Shown piece after piece: positions 1 to 10,030 of a DNA stretch of 10,821 nucleotides. The stretch is from positions 1-10,821 of the forward strand of contig QHRI01000011.1 of assembly GCA_003221375.1 (NCBI GenBank), written 5' to 3'. This DNA is from Verrucomicrobiota bacterium (GTDB lineage: Bacteria; Verrucomicrobiota; Verrucomicrobiia; Chthoniobacterales; UBA10450). Every line of letters begins with the position of its first letter. The stretch's first letter is position 1. The notes beneath the pieces are model-generated. The model was not told the origin of the DNA. It saw only the letters and a list, made by a program, of their open reading frames with translations, and did not search any database. The position numbers were made by a program, and so were the translations under genes.

Positions 1-1
1 A

Positions 2-664
2 CAAGCCGCCACCGGGTTGCTCGCAGTCATCGTGCTGCTCGTCATCATGAACTGGTTTTTTCACAAGATTTACTGGGGTGGCTGGATTCGCGCCCACAAT
101 CGCCGCCGCAAGGCGTTACTCGATAACGCGCGCGCTGCGGAAATCTCCCGGTGGCGTCTCTGGTTGGGATTGGTCCTGCTCGGATTCACTTCCTTGTATC
201 GCGAAGGATTCGAGGTCGTGCTTTTTTTGCAAAGCTATCACCTGCGACTCGGCGGCGCAGTAGTGCTGAAAGGCGCGCTTTTGGGCATGGTTCTGACGGC
301 GATGGTAGCGGTATTGACCTTTGTCCTTCAGCAACGACTACCGTACCGGAAGATGCTGATCACTACCGGCATTCTGCTTGGAGTCGTGTTGCTCGTAATG
401 GTCGGGGAGCAGGCCCAGGAAATGCAGTTGGCCCATTGGATTTCCACGACTGAAATCACTTCGCTAAAAAACTATGTGCCGCCATGGATGGGACTCTGGT
501 TTGCAGTATTCCCCACTGTTGAAACGCTGGTCGCTCAGTTTATTGCGGCTGTTTTGGTTATTGGCTCATATTACGCTGCGCGGCATTTGGGCGGTGGCGA
601 ACCCGGTGGAACCGCCCTGGAAGCGGAAGTTCCTACCACCCGAATGGCTCCGATTAACGCTTAA
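2..664 (+). CDS. FTR1/EfeU-family iron permease, C-terminal part (5' truncated by window edge)
   Basis: The reading frame is open to the left edge, so the true start lies outside the window. The first possible start codon (TTG at 17) falls inside a hydrophobic helix and is unlikely to be used. The fragment is strongly hydrophobic, with about five membrane segments separated by short polar loops. It carries an R-E-G-F-E motif at nucleotides 200-214. This fits the REXXE iron-binding signature of the FTR1/EfeU permease family, which has two such motifs in membrane helices; the other would lie upstream. Known members import ferric iron, or iron oxidised by a partner, across the inner membrane. 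The C-terminal tail after the last helix is short, Gly-rich and polar. The next gene follows after 107 bp on the same strand, but nothing shows co-transcription. Family assignment is good; substrate is inferred. Confidence 0.82.
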   Translation, partial: QAATGLLAVIVLLVIMNWFFHKIYWGGWIRAHNRRRKALLDNARAAEISRWRLWLGLVLLGFTSLYREGFEVVLFLQSYHLRLGGAVVLKGALLGMVLTAMVAVLTFVLQQRLPYRKMLITTGILLGVVLLVMVGEQAQEMQLAHWISTTEITSLKNYVPPWMGLWFAVFPTVETLVAQFIAAVLVIGSYYAARHLGGGEPGGTALEAEVPTTRMAPINA

Positions 665-771
665 TAAAGAGCCCTCACGTGCAGCAAAAAGTTTGCGTTG
701 CAGTGTCCGCTGCATACCCGCGAACACGCGATTCCAGTTGAACGAAGCTGCAGGCTTTTCACCTTAGGCGG

Positions 772-3700
772 ATGATTACGCCTCGCTGCCGTTCTCTTTG
801 GCTAGTTCAATTCATTTTCGGCGTTTCCGCATTCCTCTTCTCACCTTCTCTTCGATCAGCTCCCTCGCCTACTCCGACGCCAGCGGAAGCTATCGATGAA
901 AAATTATTCAAGGGCATGCAGTGGCGACAGATTGGACCGTTTCGCGGCGGACGCGCCTTAGCCATAGAAGGAGTGCCAGGCGAGCCGGACACCTATTATT
1001 TTGGTGCGGTTGCGGGCGGGGTCTGGAAAACGATCGATGGCGGTGCAAACTGGATTCCCCTCTTCGATAAACAACCGATTTCGTCAATCGGAGCGATCGC
1101 AGTCGCGCCATCGGACCATAATGTGATTTACGCGGGCACGGGCGAAGCGGCCATCCGCGGCAATACGACCTACGGCACGGGAGTTTTTAAATCGATCGAT
1201 GGCGGCAAGACCTGGGAAAACGTTGGGTTAAAAGATAGCCGCCAAATCGGTGCACTAATTGTTGATCCAAGAAATGAGAATATCGTCCTCGTAGCGGCGC
1301 TTGGTCATGCATTTGGTGCTAACGCAGAACGCGGAATATTTCGGACCGGCGACGGTGGGAAGACCTGGACGAAGGTTTTGTCCAAAGACGAAAATACGGG
1401 CGGGATCGATGTTGTTTTTGATCCGCACAATCCAAACATTGTTTTCGCATCCCTCTGGCAGGCGCGACGGCAACCGTGGTTTTTTTCCAGCGGTGGTCCA
1501 GGAAGTGGACTTTCCCGATCTGAAGACAATGGCGTTACGTGGAAACATCTCGAGGGTAACGGTCTCCCTGAGGGAATCCTGGGCAAGATCGGTATCGCGG
1601 TTTCCGGCGCCGATTCCAACCGCGTTTATGCGATCATCGAGGCGAAGGAAGGCGGTCTTTACCGTTCCGATGATGCGGGGCAACATTGGACCCGTGTAAA
1701 CGATGACGGCCGGTTTCGCCAGCGCGCCTGGTATTTCAGCAAAGTGTATGCCGATCCGAAATCTGCAGACACGGTTTACCTTTTAAACACTGGGTTGTTT
1801 CGCTCAGTCGACGGCGGAAAAACTTTCAACTTGCTGCCAGCCCGCCACGGAGATCACCACGGACTATGGATTGATCCGCAAAATCCTAATCGAATCGCAA
1901 ACGCCAATGACGGAGGCGCGAGTATCTCAATCGACGGCGGAAAAACGTGGACAACCCTAAACAATCAGCCCACCGCGCAATTTTATCATGTCTCAGTGGA
2001 CAAAGCTTTTCCCTATCACATTTACGGCGCGCAACAGGACAATTCGAGCGTTGGTATTGCCAGCCGAACAGACTGGGGTGCGATTGGGCCCGCAAATTGG
2101 TTCGAGGTCGGCAGCGGCGAGGCCGGCTTTGTTCTACCCGATCCGCGCGATTGGCACATCGTTTATTCAAACAACGAAAACTCAATCTATCGTTACAACA
2201 AGACCAAGGAAGAAACGCAGGACGTCAGTGTCTTCCCCCTGGACAATTCCGGCCACGGTGCCGCCGATGTGGCTCATCGTTTTCAGTGGGTAACGCCGCT
2301 TACGCTTTCTCCACATAACCCGGACGTTCTGTACACGGGCGCAGAGTGCGTTTTTAAATCGACCGATCACGGACAGAGCTGGACGCAAATCAGCGGCGAT
2401 CTGACGCGCAACGATAAATCAAAACAACAGCCAAGCGGCGGCCCGCTGACTAACGGCACAGATGATGGACTTGTTCACGTGACAACCGACGACGGCCAGC
2501 ATTGGTCGAAGGTCACACCAAAGATGCCCGAGTGGAGCACAGTCAGTCTCATCGATCCATCGCCGCACGATGCTAACACCGCGTATGTTGCCGTGGATCG
2601 GCATAAGCTCGACGACTTCAAACCGTATATTTTTAAGACGACCGACCTGGGAAAAAACTGGAGCGCGATCGTGACGGGCATTCCCGAAGGTGCGTACGTA
2701 CATGCTGTGCGCGAAGATCCTAAAAAGCGCGGATTGCTCTACGCAGGCACGGAGCTCGGAGCGTTTGTTTCGTTCGACGACGGCGCGCATTGGCAGCCGC
2801 TGCAGTTGAATCTGCCGGTATCACCGGTTCACGACCTGGTGGTAAAGGATGACGATCTGGTCGTGGCGACTCATGGCCGTTCGTTCTGGGTGCTGGACGA
2901 CATTACGCCGCTGCGTCAGCTCAGCGCCCAATCTTCCCAGGGGGATGTAATTCTTTATCAACCGGAAAACGCAGTGCGTTTGCATTATCCGGAGGAATTC
3001 GACAAGCGCCAGCCAGTTGGTGATAACCCGCCGTCGGGCGCGATTATCAATTACTATTTCAAGAGTGCTCCGAAAGAAGAAGTCTCGCTCGATGTTCTGG
3101 ATGCTTCGGGCAAACTCGTCAGGCATCTCTCCAGCAAAGAGAAAAAAGAAGGCGAACAGCCGCCTGAATGGCCTGATCGCGTCGAGCGGCCAAAAACAAT
3201 TCCCGCAAATGAAGGGATGAACCGTTTTGCGTGGGACCTGCGCTACGATGATCCCATACAAATACCCGGTGCGTTTTACTCCGGCGTCGGACCGAGAGGA
3301 CCGCTCGGTCCGCCCGGTGATTATCAGCTGAGACTAACTGTCGGCGGCAAATCGCAGACTGCGCCGTTGCATCTGCTGATTGATCCACGAAACAAGGGCA
3401 TGGAGACCGCCGTGCAAAAGCAATTTGCTTTGGCCATACAAGTGAAAGATTCCATGTCGCGGTTGCATCAGGCCGTCAACGAAATCCGAGACATCAGGTC
3501 GCAGATTCAAAACTTGCACAAACGTTTCGGCGACGATCCAAAGTTAAAAGCAGCGTTCGCGGCGGCCAACGATCTCGAGCACAAAATGTCTGAGATCGAA
3601 CAGAAACTCATGCAGGTAAACATGAAAGGCTCGGAAGGAAACCTCGCCTTCCCCGACATGCTAAACGAACGCTTTGAGACATTCAGTCACACAATCGAGT

Positions 3701-3882
3701 CCGCCGACACAGAGCCGACCCAGGGACAACTTAATGTTTTCCAAATGTTGAACAGCCAGTTGGAAGAGCAGTTAAAGAAATGGACGCAGCTTAAAGCCGA
3801 AGATGTGCCGAAAGTCAGCGAATTGATCAAGCAAGCTAACCTGCCCGCTCTTACGATCACTCCGCCAAAGAAAAGTGAATAG
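772..3882 (+). CDS. Secreted sortilin/VPS10-like Asp-box beta-propeller protein
   Basis: This 1036-residue protein starts with a signal peptide (basic residues 5-7, hydrophobic core about 9-24, Ser/Ala-rich cleavage region near 28-31) and then a Pro/Thr linker, so it is probably exported. Residues 45-715 form the propeller part. I count eleven Asp boxes (S/T-x-D-x-G-x-x-W/F) near residues 87, 141, 192, 250, 299, 345, 386, 530, 571, 623 and 667. Residues about 720-870 look like a beta-rich, Ig/FlgD-like module. Residues about 880-1020 are charged and helical, probably coiled coil. Proteins of this architecture are usually annotated as VPS10-domain, WD40/YVTN/BNR-like or 'glycosyl hydrolase'. 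No catalytic activity is established for them, and I see no sialidase Arg triad. AGGCGG lies directly against the ATG, an odd ribosome-site spacing, but the start gives a clean signal peptide. The blade around residues 554-570 looks shortened (see findings). Confidence 0.88.
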   Translation: MITPRCRSLWLVQFIFGVSAFLFSPSLRSAPSPTPTPAEAIDEKLFKGMQWRQIGPFRGGRALAIEGVPGEPDTYYFGAVAGGVWKTIDGGANWIPLFDKQPISSIGAIAVAPSDHNVIYAGTGEAAIRGNTTYGTGVFKSIDGGKTWENVGLKDSRQIGALIVDPRNENIVLVAALGHAFGANAERGIFRTGDGGKTWTKVLSKDENTGGIDVVFDPHNPNIVFASLWQARRQPWFFSSGGPGSGLSRSEDNGVTWKHLEGNGLPEGILGKIGIAVSGADSNRVYAIIEAKEGGLYRSDDAGQHWTRVNDDGRFRQRAWYFSKVYADPKSADTVYLLNTGLFRSVDGGKTFNLLPARHGDHHGLWIDPQNPNRIANANDGGASISIDGGKTWTTLNNQPTAQFYHVSVDKAFPYHIYGAQQDNSSVGIASRTDWGAIGPANWFEVGSGEAGFVLPDPRDWHIVYSNNENSIYRYNKTKEETQDVSVFPLDNSGHGAADVAHRFQWVTPLTLSPHNPDVLYTGAECVFKSTDHGQSWTQISGDLTRNDKSKQQPSGGPLTNGTDDGLVHVTTDDGQHWSKVTPKMPEWSTVSLIDPSPHDANTAYVAVDRHKLDDFKPYIFKTTDLGKNWSAIVTGIPEGAYVHAVREDPKKRGLLYAGTELGAFVSFDDGAHWQPLQLNLPVSPVHDLVVKDDDLVVATHGRSFWVLDDITPLRQLSAQSSQGDVILYQPENAVRLHYPEEFDKRQPVGDNPPSGAIINYYFKSAPKEEVSLDVLDASGKLVRHLSSKEKKEGEQPPEWPDRVERPKTIPANEGMNRFAWDLRYDDPIQIPGAFYSGVGPRGPLGPPGDYQLRLTVGGKSQTAPLHLLIDPRNKGMETAVQKQFALAIQVKDSMSRLHQAVNEIRDIRSQIQNLHKRFGDDPKLKAAFAAANDLEHKMSEIEQKLMQVNMKGSEGNLAFPDMLNERFETFSHTIESADTEPTQGQLNVFQMLNSQLEEQLKKWTQLKAEDVPKVSELIKQANLPALTITPPKKSE

Positions 3883-3894
3883 GAAACTGGAGGG

Positions 3895-3912
3895 CGGAGT
3901 TCAACGACTCCG
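3895..3912. terminator. Small hairpin downstream of the propeller gene
   Basis: CGGAGT (3895-3900) and ACTCCG (3907-3912) form a perfect 6-bp stem with a 6-base loop, 12 bp after the stop codon of the propeller gene. A weaker GGAG/CTCC pair follows at 3921-3932. There is no T-run after either stem, so this is at best a weak or Rho-assisted terminator, or part of a dispersed palindromic repeat. The rest of the 97-bp gap shows nothing recognisable. Confidence 0.3.
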
Positions 3913-3979
3913 GGCTCGCTGGAGCTCGCTCCTCGATTTGATCGCGTAACGAACCCTTCGTCGTGGGCAAATGGATTAG

Positions 3980-4699
3980 ATGACTAAGATCGACAAAGCG
4001 GTAGTCCTGGCAGCTGGGCGCGGCACGCGCATGCGTGAACTCACTGTCGATTTGCCAAAACCGATGATAGAAGTTCGCGGCAAACCGGTTTTACAACATA
4101 TCGTAGAAGGGCTGCGGGATGCAGGCGTCTTCAGATTTGTAATTATTGTCGGTTATCACGCCGAGACGATCCGGAACTTTTTCGGTGATGGCCGGCGTCA
4201 CAATGTCGGCATCGAATATATTAAGCAAACCGTCCAGGATGGCACTGGCCGCGTTGTCGCTCTTGCTCGCGACTTCACTGGCGGGTCGCCATTCATTTTG
4301 AGCTATGGCGATATTTTGATCAGTCCGCAAAATTACAGGCGCGTCGTGGACCTTCCCAATGACCGCGAAGCAATCGTCACAGTTACGCGCGGCGAAGATG
4401 TCAGCAAAGGCGGTGCAGTTTTTGTGAACGAGCGAATGGAGCTCGTCGATCTTCGCGAAAAACCAAAGCCAGGCGAACCAACAAGTTCGTGGTATAACGC
4501 CGGTCTCTACGCATTTCGGCCCAGCATTTTCCAATTCATCGCAAAGTTGAAGCCATCACCGCGAGGTGAGTACGAACTCACCGACGCAGTCCGCGATCTC
4601 GCGCATTCAGGCAAGAAGATACAAGCACTCGAATTAGCCGGGGAATGGGCGGATGTTCGCGATCCTGAAGTACTAGCGAAGTTGAATCAGCAACTGTAG
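3980..4699 (+). CDS. Sugar-1-phosphate nucleotidyltransferase (NTP_transferase family)
   Basis: The 239-residue protein is a single-domain, Rossmann-like nucleotidyltransferase. Such enzymes join an NTP and a sugar 1-phosphate into an NDP-sugar plus pyrophosphate in the cytoplasm. Visible motifs are the N-terminal nucleotide-binding loop LAAGRGTRM (10-18), PKPM (26-29, with the conserved Lys), Q-T-V-Q-D-G-T-G (83-90), the metal-binding Y-G-D (109-111), E-K-P (160-162), N-A-G-L-Y-A-F (173-179) and W-A-D-V (223-226). The length suits RmlA/GlmU-N-like or mannose-1-phosphate guanylyltransferase-like enzymes without a C-terminal left-handed beta-helix or acyltransferase domain. The base and sugar specificity cannot be read from the sequence. 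No Shine-Dalgarno motif stands before the ATG; the preceding TTAG is weak. No glycan-synthesis neighbours are present to suggest a pathway. It converges on the psd-pssA pair. Confidence 0.87.
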   Translation: MTKIDKAVVLAAGRGTRMRELTVDLPKPMIEVRGKPVLQHIVEGLRDAGVFRFVIIVGYHAETIRNFFGDGRRHNVGIEYIKQTVQDGTGRVVALARDFTGGSPFILSYGDILISPQNYRRVVDLPNDREAIVTVTRGEDVSKGGAVFVNERMELVDLREKPKPGEPTSSWYNAGLYAFRPSIFQFIAKLKPSPRGEYELTDAVRDLAHSGKKIQALELAGEWADVRDPEVLAKLNQQL

Positions 4700-4754
4700 G
4701 GCAGGCGCCACGCCTCCCACACGCACGCCCGGCAATCGGAGGGGCGCCCTACAG
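4694..4754. repeat. Palindromic intergenic element, possible bidirectional terminator
   Basis: CTGTAGGGC (4694-4702) and GCCCTACAG (4746-4754) are perfect 9-bp inverted arms. Inside them, CCTCC (4713-4717) pairs with GGAGG (4738-4742), and both arms carry GGCGCC-type sequence. The left arm contains the stop codon of the nucleotidyltransferase gene (4697-4699). The right arm ends 13 bp before the end of the convergent pssA gene. The element could fold as a long hairpin in transcripts from either side, as a bidirectional terminator would. It has no T-run, so a REP-like dispersed repeat is an equal possibility. Confidence 0.55.
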
Positions 4755-4767
4755 TCAAATTGTCGAT

Positions 4768-5601
4768 TTATCGCGCCTGTTCAACCGTTTCATCCGAGGG
4801 CTCTTCGCCTATTTCTTCCTCAATTTCACGACGCCAGTCGCGTGACAACCAGGGGCGCAGCACACCATAGAGCAGATACGCCAGGAAAAGCACCGCTGGC
4901 ATCCACTCGTAATTCATCACCGTCAGGATGACAACGAGGATAATTGCCAAAAAACGCGGAATCGCTTTCTTCGTTTTCCAATTGATTGCCTTGAAGCTCG
5001 GGTATTGAAACCGGCTGAACATCATGAATGAAAGAAAGAGCAGCAGCGGCGGCAGAACGAAGCGCCATTTACCGAGGTGATGTTCGCCTTCGGCGAGCCA
5101 AAGGAGAAATAAGGTGATTGACGCAATCAGGCCAGCCGCTGCCGGAATGGGAAAGCCAGTGAAATTCTTTTTGCTATCCGTGTCGGCCGTCTCATGATTG
5201 GCAGACGCGGCATTAAAGCGCGCTAGACGCAGTGCACCGCACGCGAGATAGATAAATGCAATGATCCAGCATGCGCGGGGAAACTCCTGCAACACGACGC
5301 GGTAAACCATCAACGCGGGAGCAAGCCCGAATGAGACAATGTCCGCGAGTGAATCGAACTCGCGGCCGAATGGACTTTCGTGCCCGCCTAGGCGGGCAAG
5401 CCGTCCATCCAAAAAATCAAAAACGAAAGCGCCGAGAATGAACCAGATGGCAGTGTGAAAAAGATCACTGGCCGCATCGGGATTGGACGCCTGAAGCAGC
5501 GCGCCCTCAAGGATTTTCAGCGTGGCTGTAAACCCGCAAAACAGATTCCCCGCCGTCATCAAATTGGGCAGAAGATAAATTTTAGACGGTTGTTCGTTCA
5601 T
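4768..5601 (-). CDS. pssA: CDP-diacylglycerol--serine O-phosphatidyltransferase
   Basis: The enzyme transfers the phosphatidyl group from CDP-diacylglycerol to L-serine, giving phosphatidylserine in the inner membrane. The 277-residue protein contains the full CDP-alcohol phosphotransferase signature: D62, D65-G66, A69-R70, G79, D83 and D87, with the standard spacing DxxDGxxAR-x8-GxxxDxxxD. Hydrophobic segments lie near residues 50-64, 88-102, 111-125, 152-170, 181-195, 216-230 and 234-249. N-terminal LPNLMTAGNLFCGF is typical of the PssA type. A highly acidic cytosolic tail ends the protein. The frame extends 13 codons further upstream, but the ATG at 5601 fits the family's N-terminus and overlaps the psd stop by one base (TGATG), the usual arrangement for translational coupling. 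The product is the substrate of the upstream gene's enzyme. Confidence 0.93.
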   Translation of the reverse strand: MNEQPSKIYLLPNLMTAGNLFCGFTATLKILEGALLQASNPDAASDLFHTAIWFILGAFVFDFLDGRLARLGGHESPFGREFDSLADIVSFGLAPALMVYRVVLQEFPRACWIIAFIYLACGALRLARFNAASANHETADTDSKKNFTGFPIPAAAGLIASITLFLLWLAEGEHHLGKWRFVLPPLLLFLSFMMFSRFQYPSFKAINWKTKKAIPRFLAIILVVILTVMNYEWMPAVLFLAYLLYGVLRPWLSRDWRREIEEEIGEEPSDETVEQAR

Positions 5602-6245
5602 CAGTCGGGCAGGCGCGCGATGACTGTCGATCCCCCACAAACGTGATCGCCTTTTTTCACAAGAACCTCAGCCTCGAGAGGTAAATATAATTCCGTCCGC
5701 GAACCGAAGCGAATCATCCCAAAGCGTTCTCCCTTTTTCAATTCATCTCCAACGCTTGCCCAGGCCACGATGCGCCTCGCAATCGCGCCGGTCAGTTGCC
5801 TAACGACAACCGTGCCGCGCGAATTTTCGAATGCCCATGTCATCGCCTCATTTTTCTCCGGGCAATCTGGATCGCGAGCATCGAGACAAAGACCTTCGTG
5901 ATGCTGACGATAAGTGATTCGTCCATCAATTGGCGCTCGATTTGTGTGAACATCAAAGATCGACAGGAAAATCCCAACGCGCCGCGTTTTCGTCTTCAGG
6001 ACTTCCTTCTCATCCAATTCAACAATGTCTCTGACCCAGCCATCAGCGGGAGCAACAATCAGATTGGGATCTTCCGGCACAGGACGATTTGGGTCCCGGA
6101 AAAAGGCGATGCTGAAAAGAAAAAGCACCAGAAAAATGAGTGACAGCCAGGCCGACACGAACAAGGCCGCCACGCCGCCCAAGGCCAAAATTAAAAGAAT
6201 CCAACGGGCTTCCAAAAGGGTTTGCGAGCGCATCAGGGACGGCAT
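5601..6245 (-). CDS. psd: Phosphatidylserine decarboxylase proenzyme (short type)
   Basis: The enzyme decarboxylates phosphatidylserine to phosphatidylethanolamine, using a pyruvoyl group made by self-cleavage. At 214 residues it matches the short (PSD-A) class. A hydrophobic membrane anchor spans about residues 15-49. It is followed by FFRDPNRPVPEDP (48-60) and A-P-A-D-G-W (65-70). The motif F-D-V-H-T-N-R (97-103) contains the conserved His100. G-G-S-T (204-207) near the C-terminus is the cleavage site: the Gly-Ser bond is broken and Ser206 becomes the pyruvoyl group, leaving a very short alpha chain. The ATG at 6245 has only a weak GGAA 4 bases upstream. A second ATG four codons downstream (6233) is possible. 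psd leads the operon and overlaps pssA by one base, so both steps of phosphatidylethanolamine synthesis are made together. Confidence 0.92.
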   Translation of the reverse strand: MPSLMRSQTLLEARWILLILALGGVAALFVSAWLSLIFLVLFLFSIAFFRDPNRPVPEDPNLIVAPADGWVRDIVELDEKEVLKTKTRRVGIFLSIFDVHTNRAPIDGRITYRQHHEGLCLDARDPDCPEKNEAMTWAFENSRGTVVVRQLTGAIARRIVAWASVGDELKKGERFGMIRFGSRTELYLPLEAEVLVKKGDHVCGGSTVIARLPD

Positions 6246-9028
<2,783 letters not shown>

Positions 9029-9036
9029 ATTCCAAG

Positions 9037-9816
9037 ATGGGAGGCCTGTTTCACAAACTACGCCATCCGCGACGCTGTTACGTTGTCTGCACAATTCCGC
9101 GTTCGGGTAGCAATTTATTGACCGATGGCTTGCGCGTTACGCGTAAGGCGGGCATGCCGAAGCAGTTTTTCCTTCCAAAGTCCGAGGGCCGCTACGGTGC
9201 CGAACTTGGGTTGGATCCAAACGCTGATTATCCACGTTACGTGCACGCCATCGTCAACACGAAAACTACTCGCAACGAAGTGTTCGGCTTTAAATTGATG
9301 AGCTGGTATCTGGACGATTTCCTCGCCAGGCTGCGAGATACTCGTGCTTTTGGCGACGCAGCCACTGATGATCTCAATATGTTGCGAAATGCCTTCCCAC
9401 GTCTTCGCTTTGTGCACATCGTTCGGCGTCACAAATTGCGGCAAGCATTGTCCACGGCTCGCGCGCTTCAGACCGGCCTTTGGAAAGTGCAAGAGGGAAA
9501 AACTGCGTTACGCGAACCGCAATTCGATGCCCAGTTGATTGAGCAATCTCTAAGAGAAGCCGAGCGACAGGAAAATATCTGGTACACATTTTTTCAGCGA
9601 ATCGGTATTACTCCCTTCCGAGTCGAGTACGAAGAGCTATGCCGGGATTATGGGGGAACCATCCGCGGTGTGCTGGATTTCTTGAAAATTTCGCTGCCGC
9701 GCGACGCTCAGATCGGTCCTCCTGAAACGATTAGACAGGCTGACGAAATTTCACGAGTTTGGGAAGATCGTTTTCTCGTGGAGCGCCCATCTGTGTACTC
9801 GCACGGACTTACTTAG
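9037..9816 (+). CDS. Stf0-type sulfotransferase
   Basis: The 259-residue protein resembles the Stf0 family of PAPS-dependent sulfotransferases, whose characterised member sulfates trehalose at position 2. The 5'-phosphosulfate-binding loop is I-P-R-S-G-S-N-L-L (20-28). The 3'-phosphate-binding segment is V-H-I-V-R-R-H-K-L-R-Q-A-L-S (126-139). FGFKLMSW (83-90) and V-E-Y-E-E-L (196-201) also follow the family pattern. The length is typical. No signal peptide or membrane segment is seen, so it is cytoplasmic, and the acceptor molecule is unknown. The start lies 8 bases after the gyrB stop with no clear ribosome site, so translation may be coupled to gyrB. No PAPS-synthesis or glycolipid genes are in view. 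Its placement between gyrB and gyrA is unusual and is not explained by function. Confidence 0.85.
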   Translation: MGGLFHKLRHPRRCYVVCTIPRSGSNLLTDGLRVTRKAGMPKQFFLPKSEGRYGAELGLDPNADYPRYVHAIVNTKTTRNEVFGFKLMSWYLDDFLARLRDTRAFGDAATDDLNMLRNAFPRLRFVHIVRRHKLRQALSTARALQTGLWKVQEGKTALREPQFDAQLIEQSLREAERQENIWYTFFQRIGITPFRVEYEELCRDYGGTIRGVLDFLKISLPRDAQIGPPETIRQADEISRVWEDRFLVERPSVYSHGLT

Positions 9817-9850
9817 CAGCTAGCAAAAATGATTAATTGTTTTTCTTGTT

Positions 9851-9994
9851 TCATTAACACCCTGCTTGAGCCGGGTGTGGGTAACAGGGTGAAGCGTGAG
9901 CCGTTTCAACGGCTTTCCTGTTGGGCAAAAACCGTTGAAACGGTTTTTGTGTTCGTCATGCGACCGCATCGGGCTGAAGCGCCGGTGTTAATGA
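9851..9994. repeat. 144-bp element with inverted termini (candidate non-autonomous repeat)
   Basis: TCATTAACACC (9851-9861) and GGTGTTAATGA (9984-9994) are perfect 11-bp inverted ends. The similarity continues imperfectly inward for about 15 bases (CTTGAGCCGGGTG against CTTCAGCCCGATG in complement). Inside lie two further inverted pairs: CACCCTG/CAGGGTG (9858-9864 and 9885-9891), and CCGTTTCAACGG/CCGTTGAAACGG (9901-9912 and 9932-9943). No target-site duplication is visible at the edges (CTTGTT on the left, GAGCAC on the right), and no protein is encoded. This nested design resembles miniature inverted-repeat or REP-type elements. Copies elsewhere in the genome would settle it. Confidence 0.55.
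9927..9948. terminator. Terminator-like palindrome after the sulfotransferase gene
   Basis: AAAAACCGTT and AACGGTTTTT are perfect 10-bp inverted arms around GA. This gives a stem that ends in a T-run on both strands, as in an intrinsic bidirectional terminator. A larger alternative fold uses the 12-bp arm at 9901-9912. It lies 110 bp after the sulfotransferase stop and 82 bp before gyrA. If it works, gyrA would need its own promoter downstream or would rely on read-through. Confidence 0.5.
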
Positions 9995-10030
9995 GAGCAC
10001 GTTACCTCAGGTTGGGAGACCTTTGATCCT

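Noticed and set aside
772..3882. The propeller protein as a sialidase
   Set aside because: Asp boxes are shared by sialidases and many non-enzymatic propellers; I see no catalytic Arg triad or Tyr/Glu pair, and the layout fits the sortilin/VPS10-like group.
5602..5640. A 13-codon N-terminal extension of pssA
   Set aside because: It overlaps the end of psd, including its GGST cleavage-site region, in another frame; the ATG at 5601 fits the family N-terminus and the one-base overlap.
9862..9948. The repeated CCGTTTCAACGG/CCGTTGAAACGG units as a mini CRISPR array
   Set aside because: There are only two units, in inverted orientation and 12 bp long, with no direct repeats of constant spacing and no cas genes.
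9829..10026. A 65-codon plus-strand frame between the sulfotransferase gene and gyrA
   Set aside because: It runs through the inverted-repeat element, has no ribosome site and no family resemblance; its composition reflects the palindromes.
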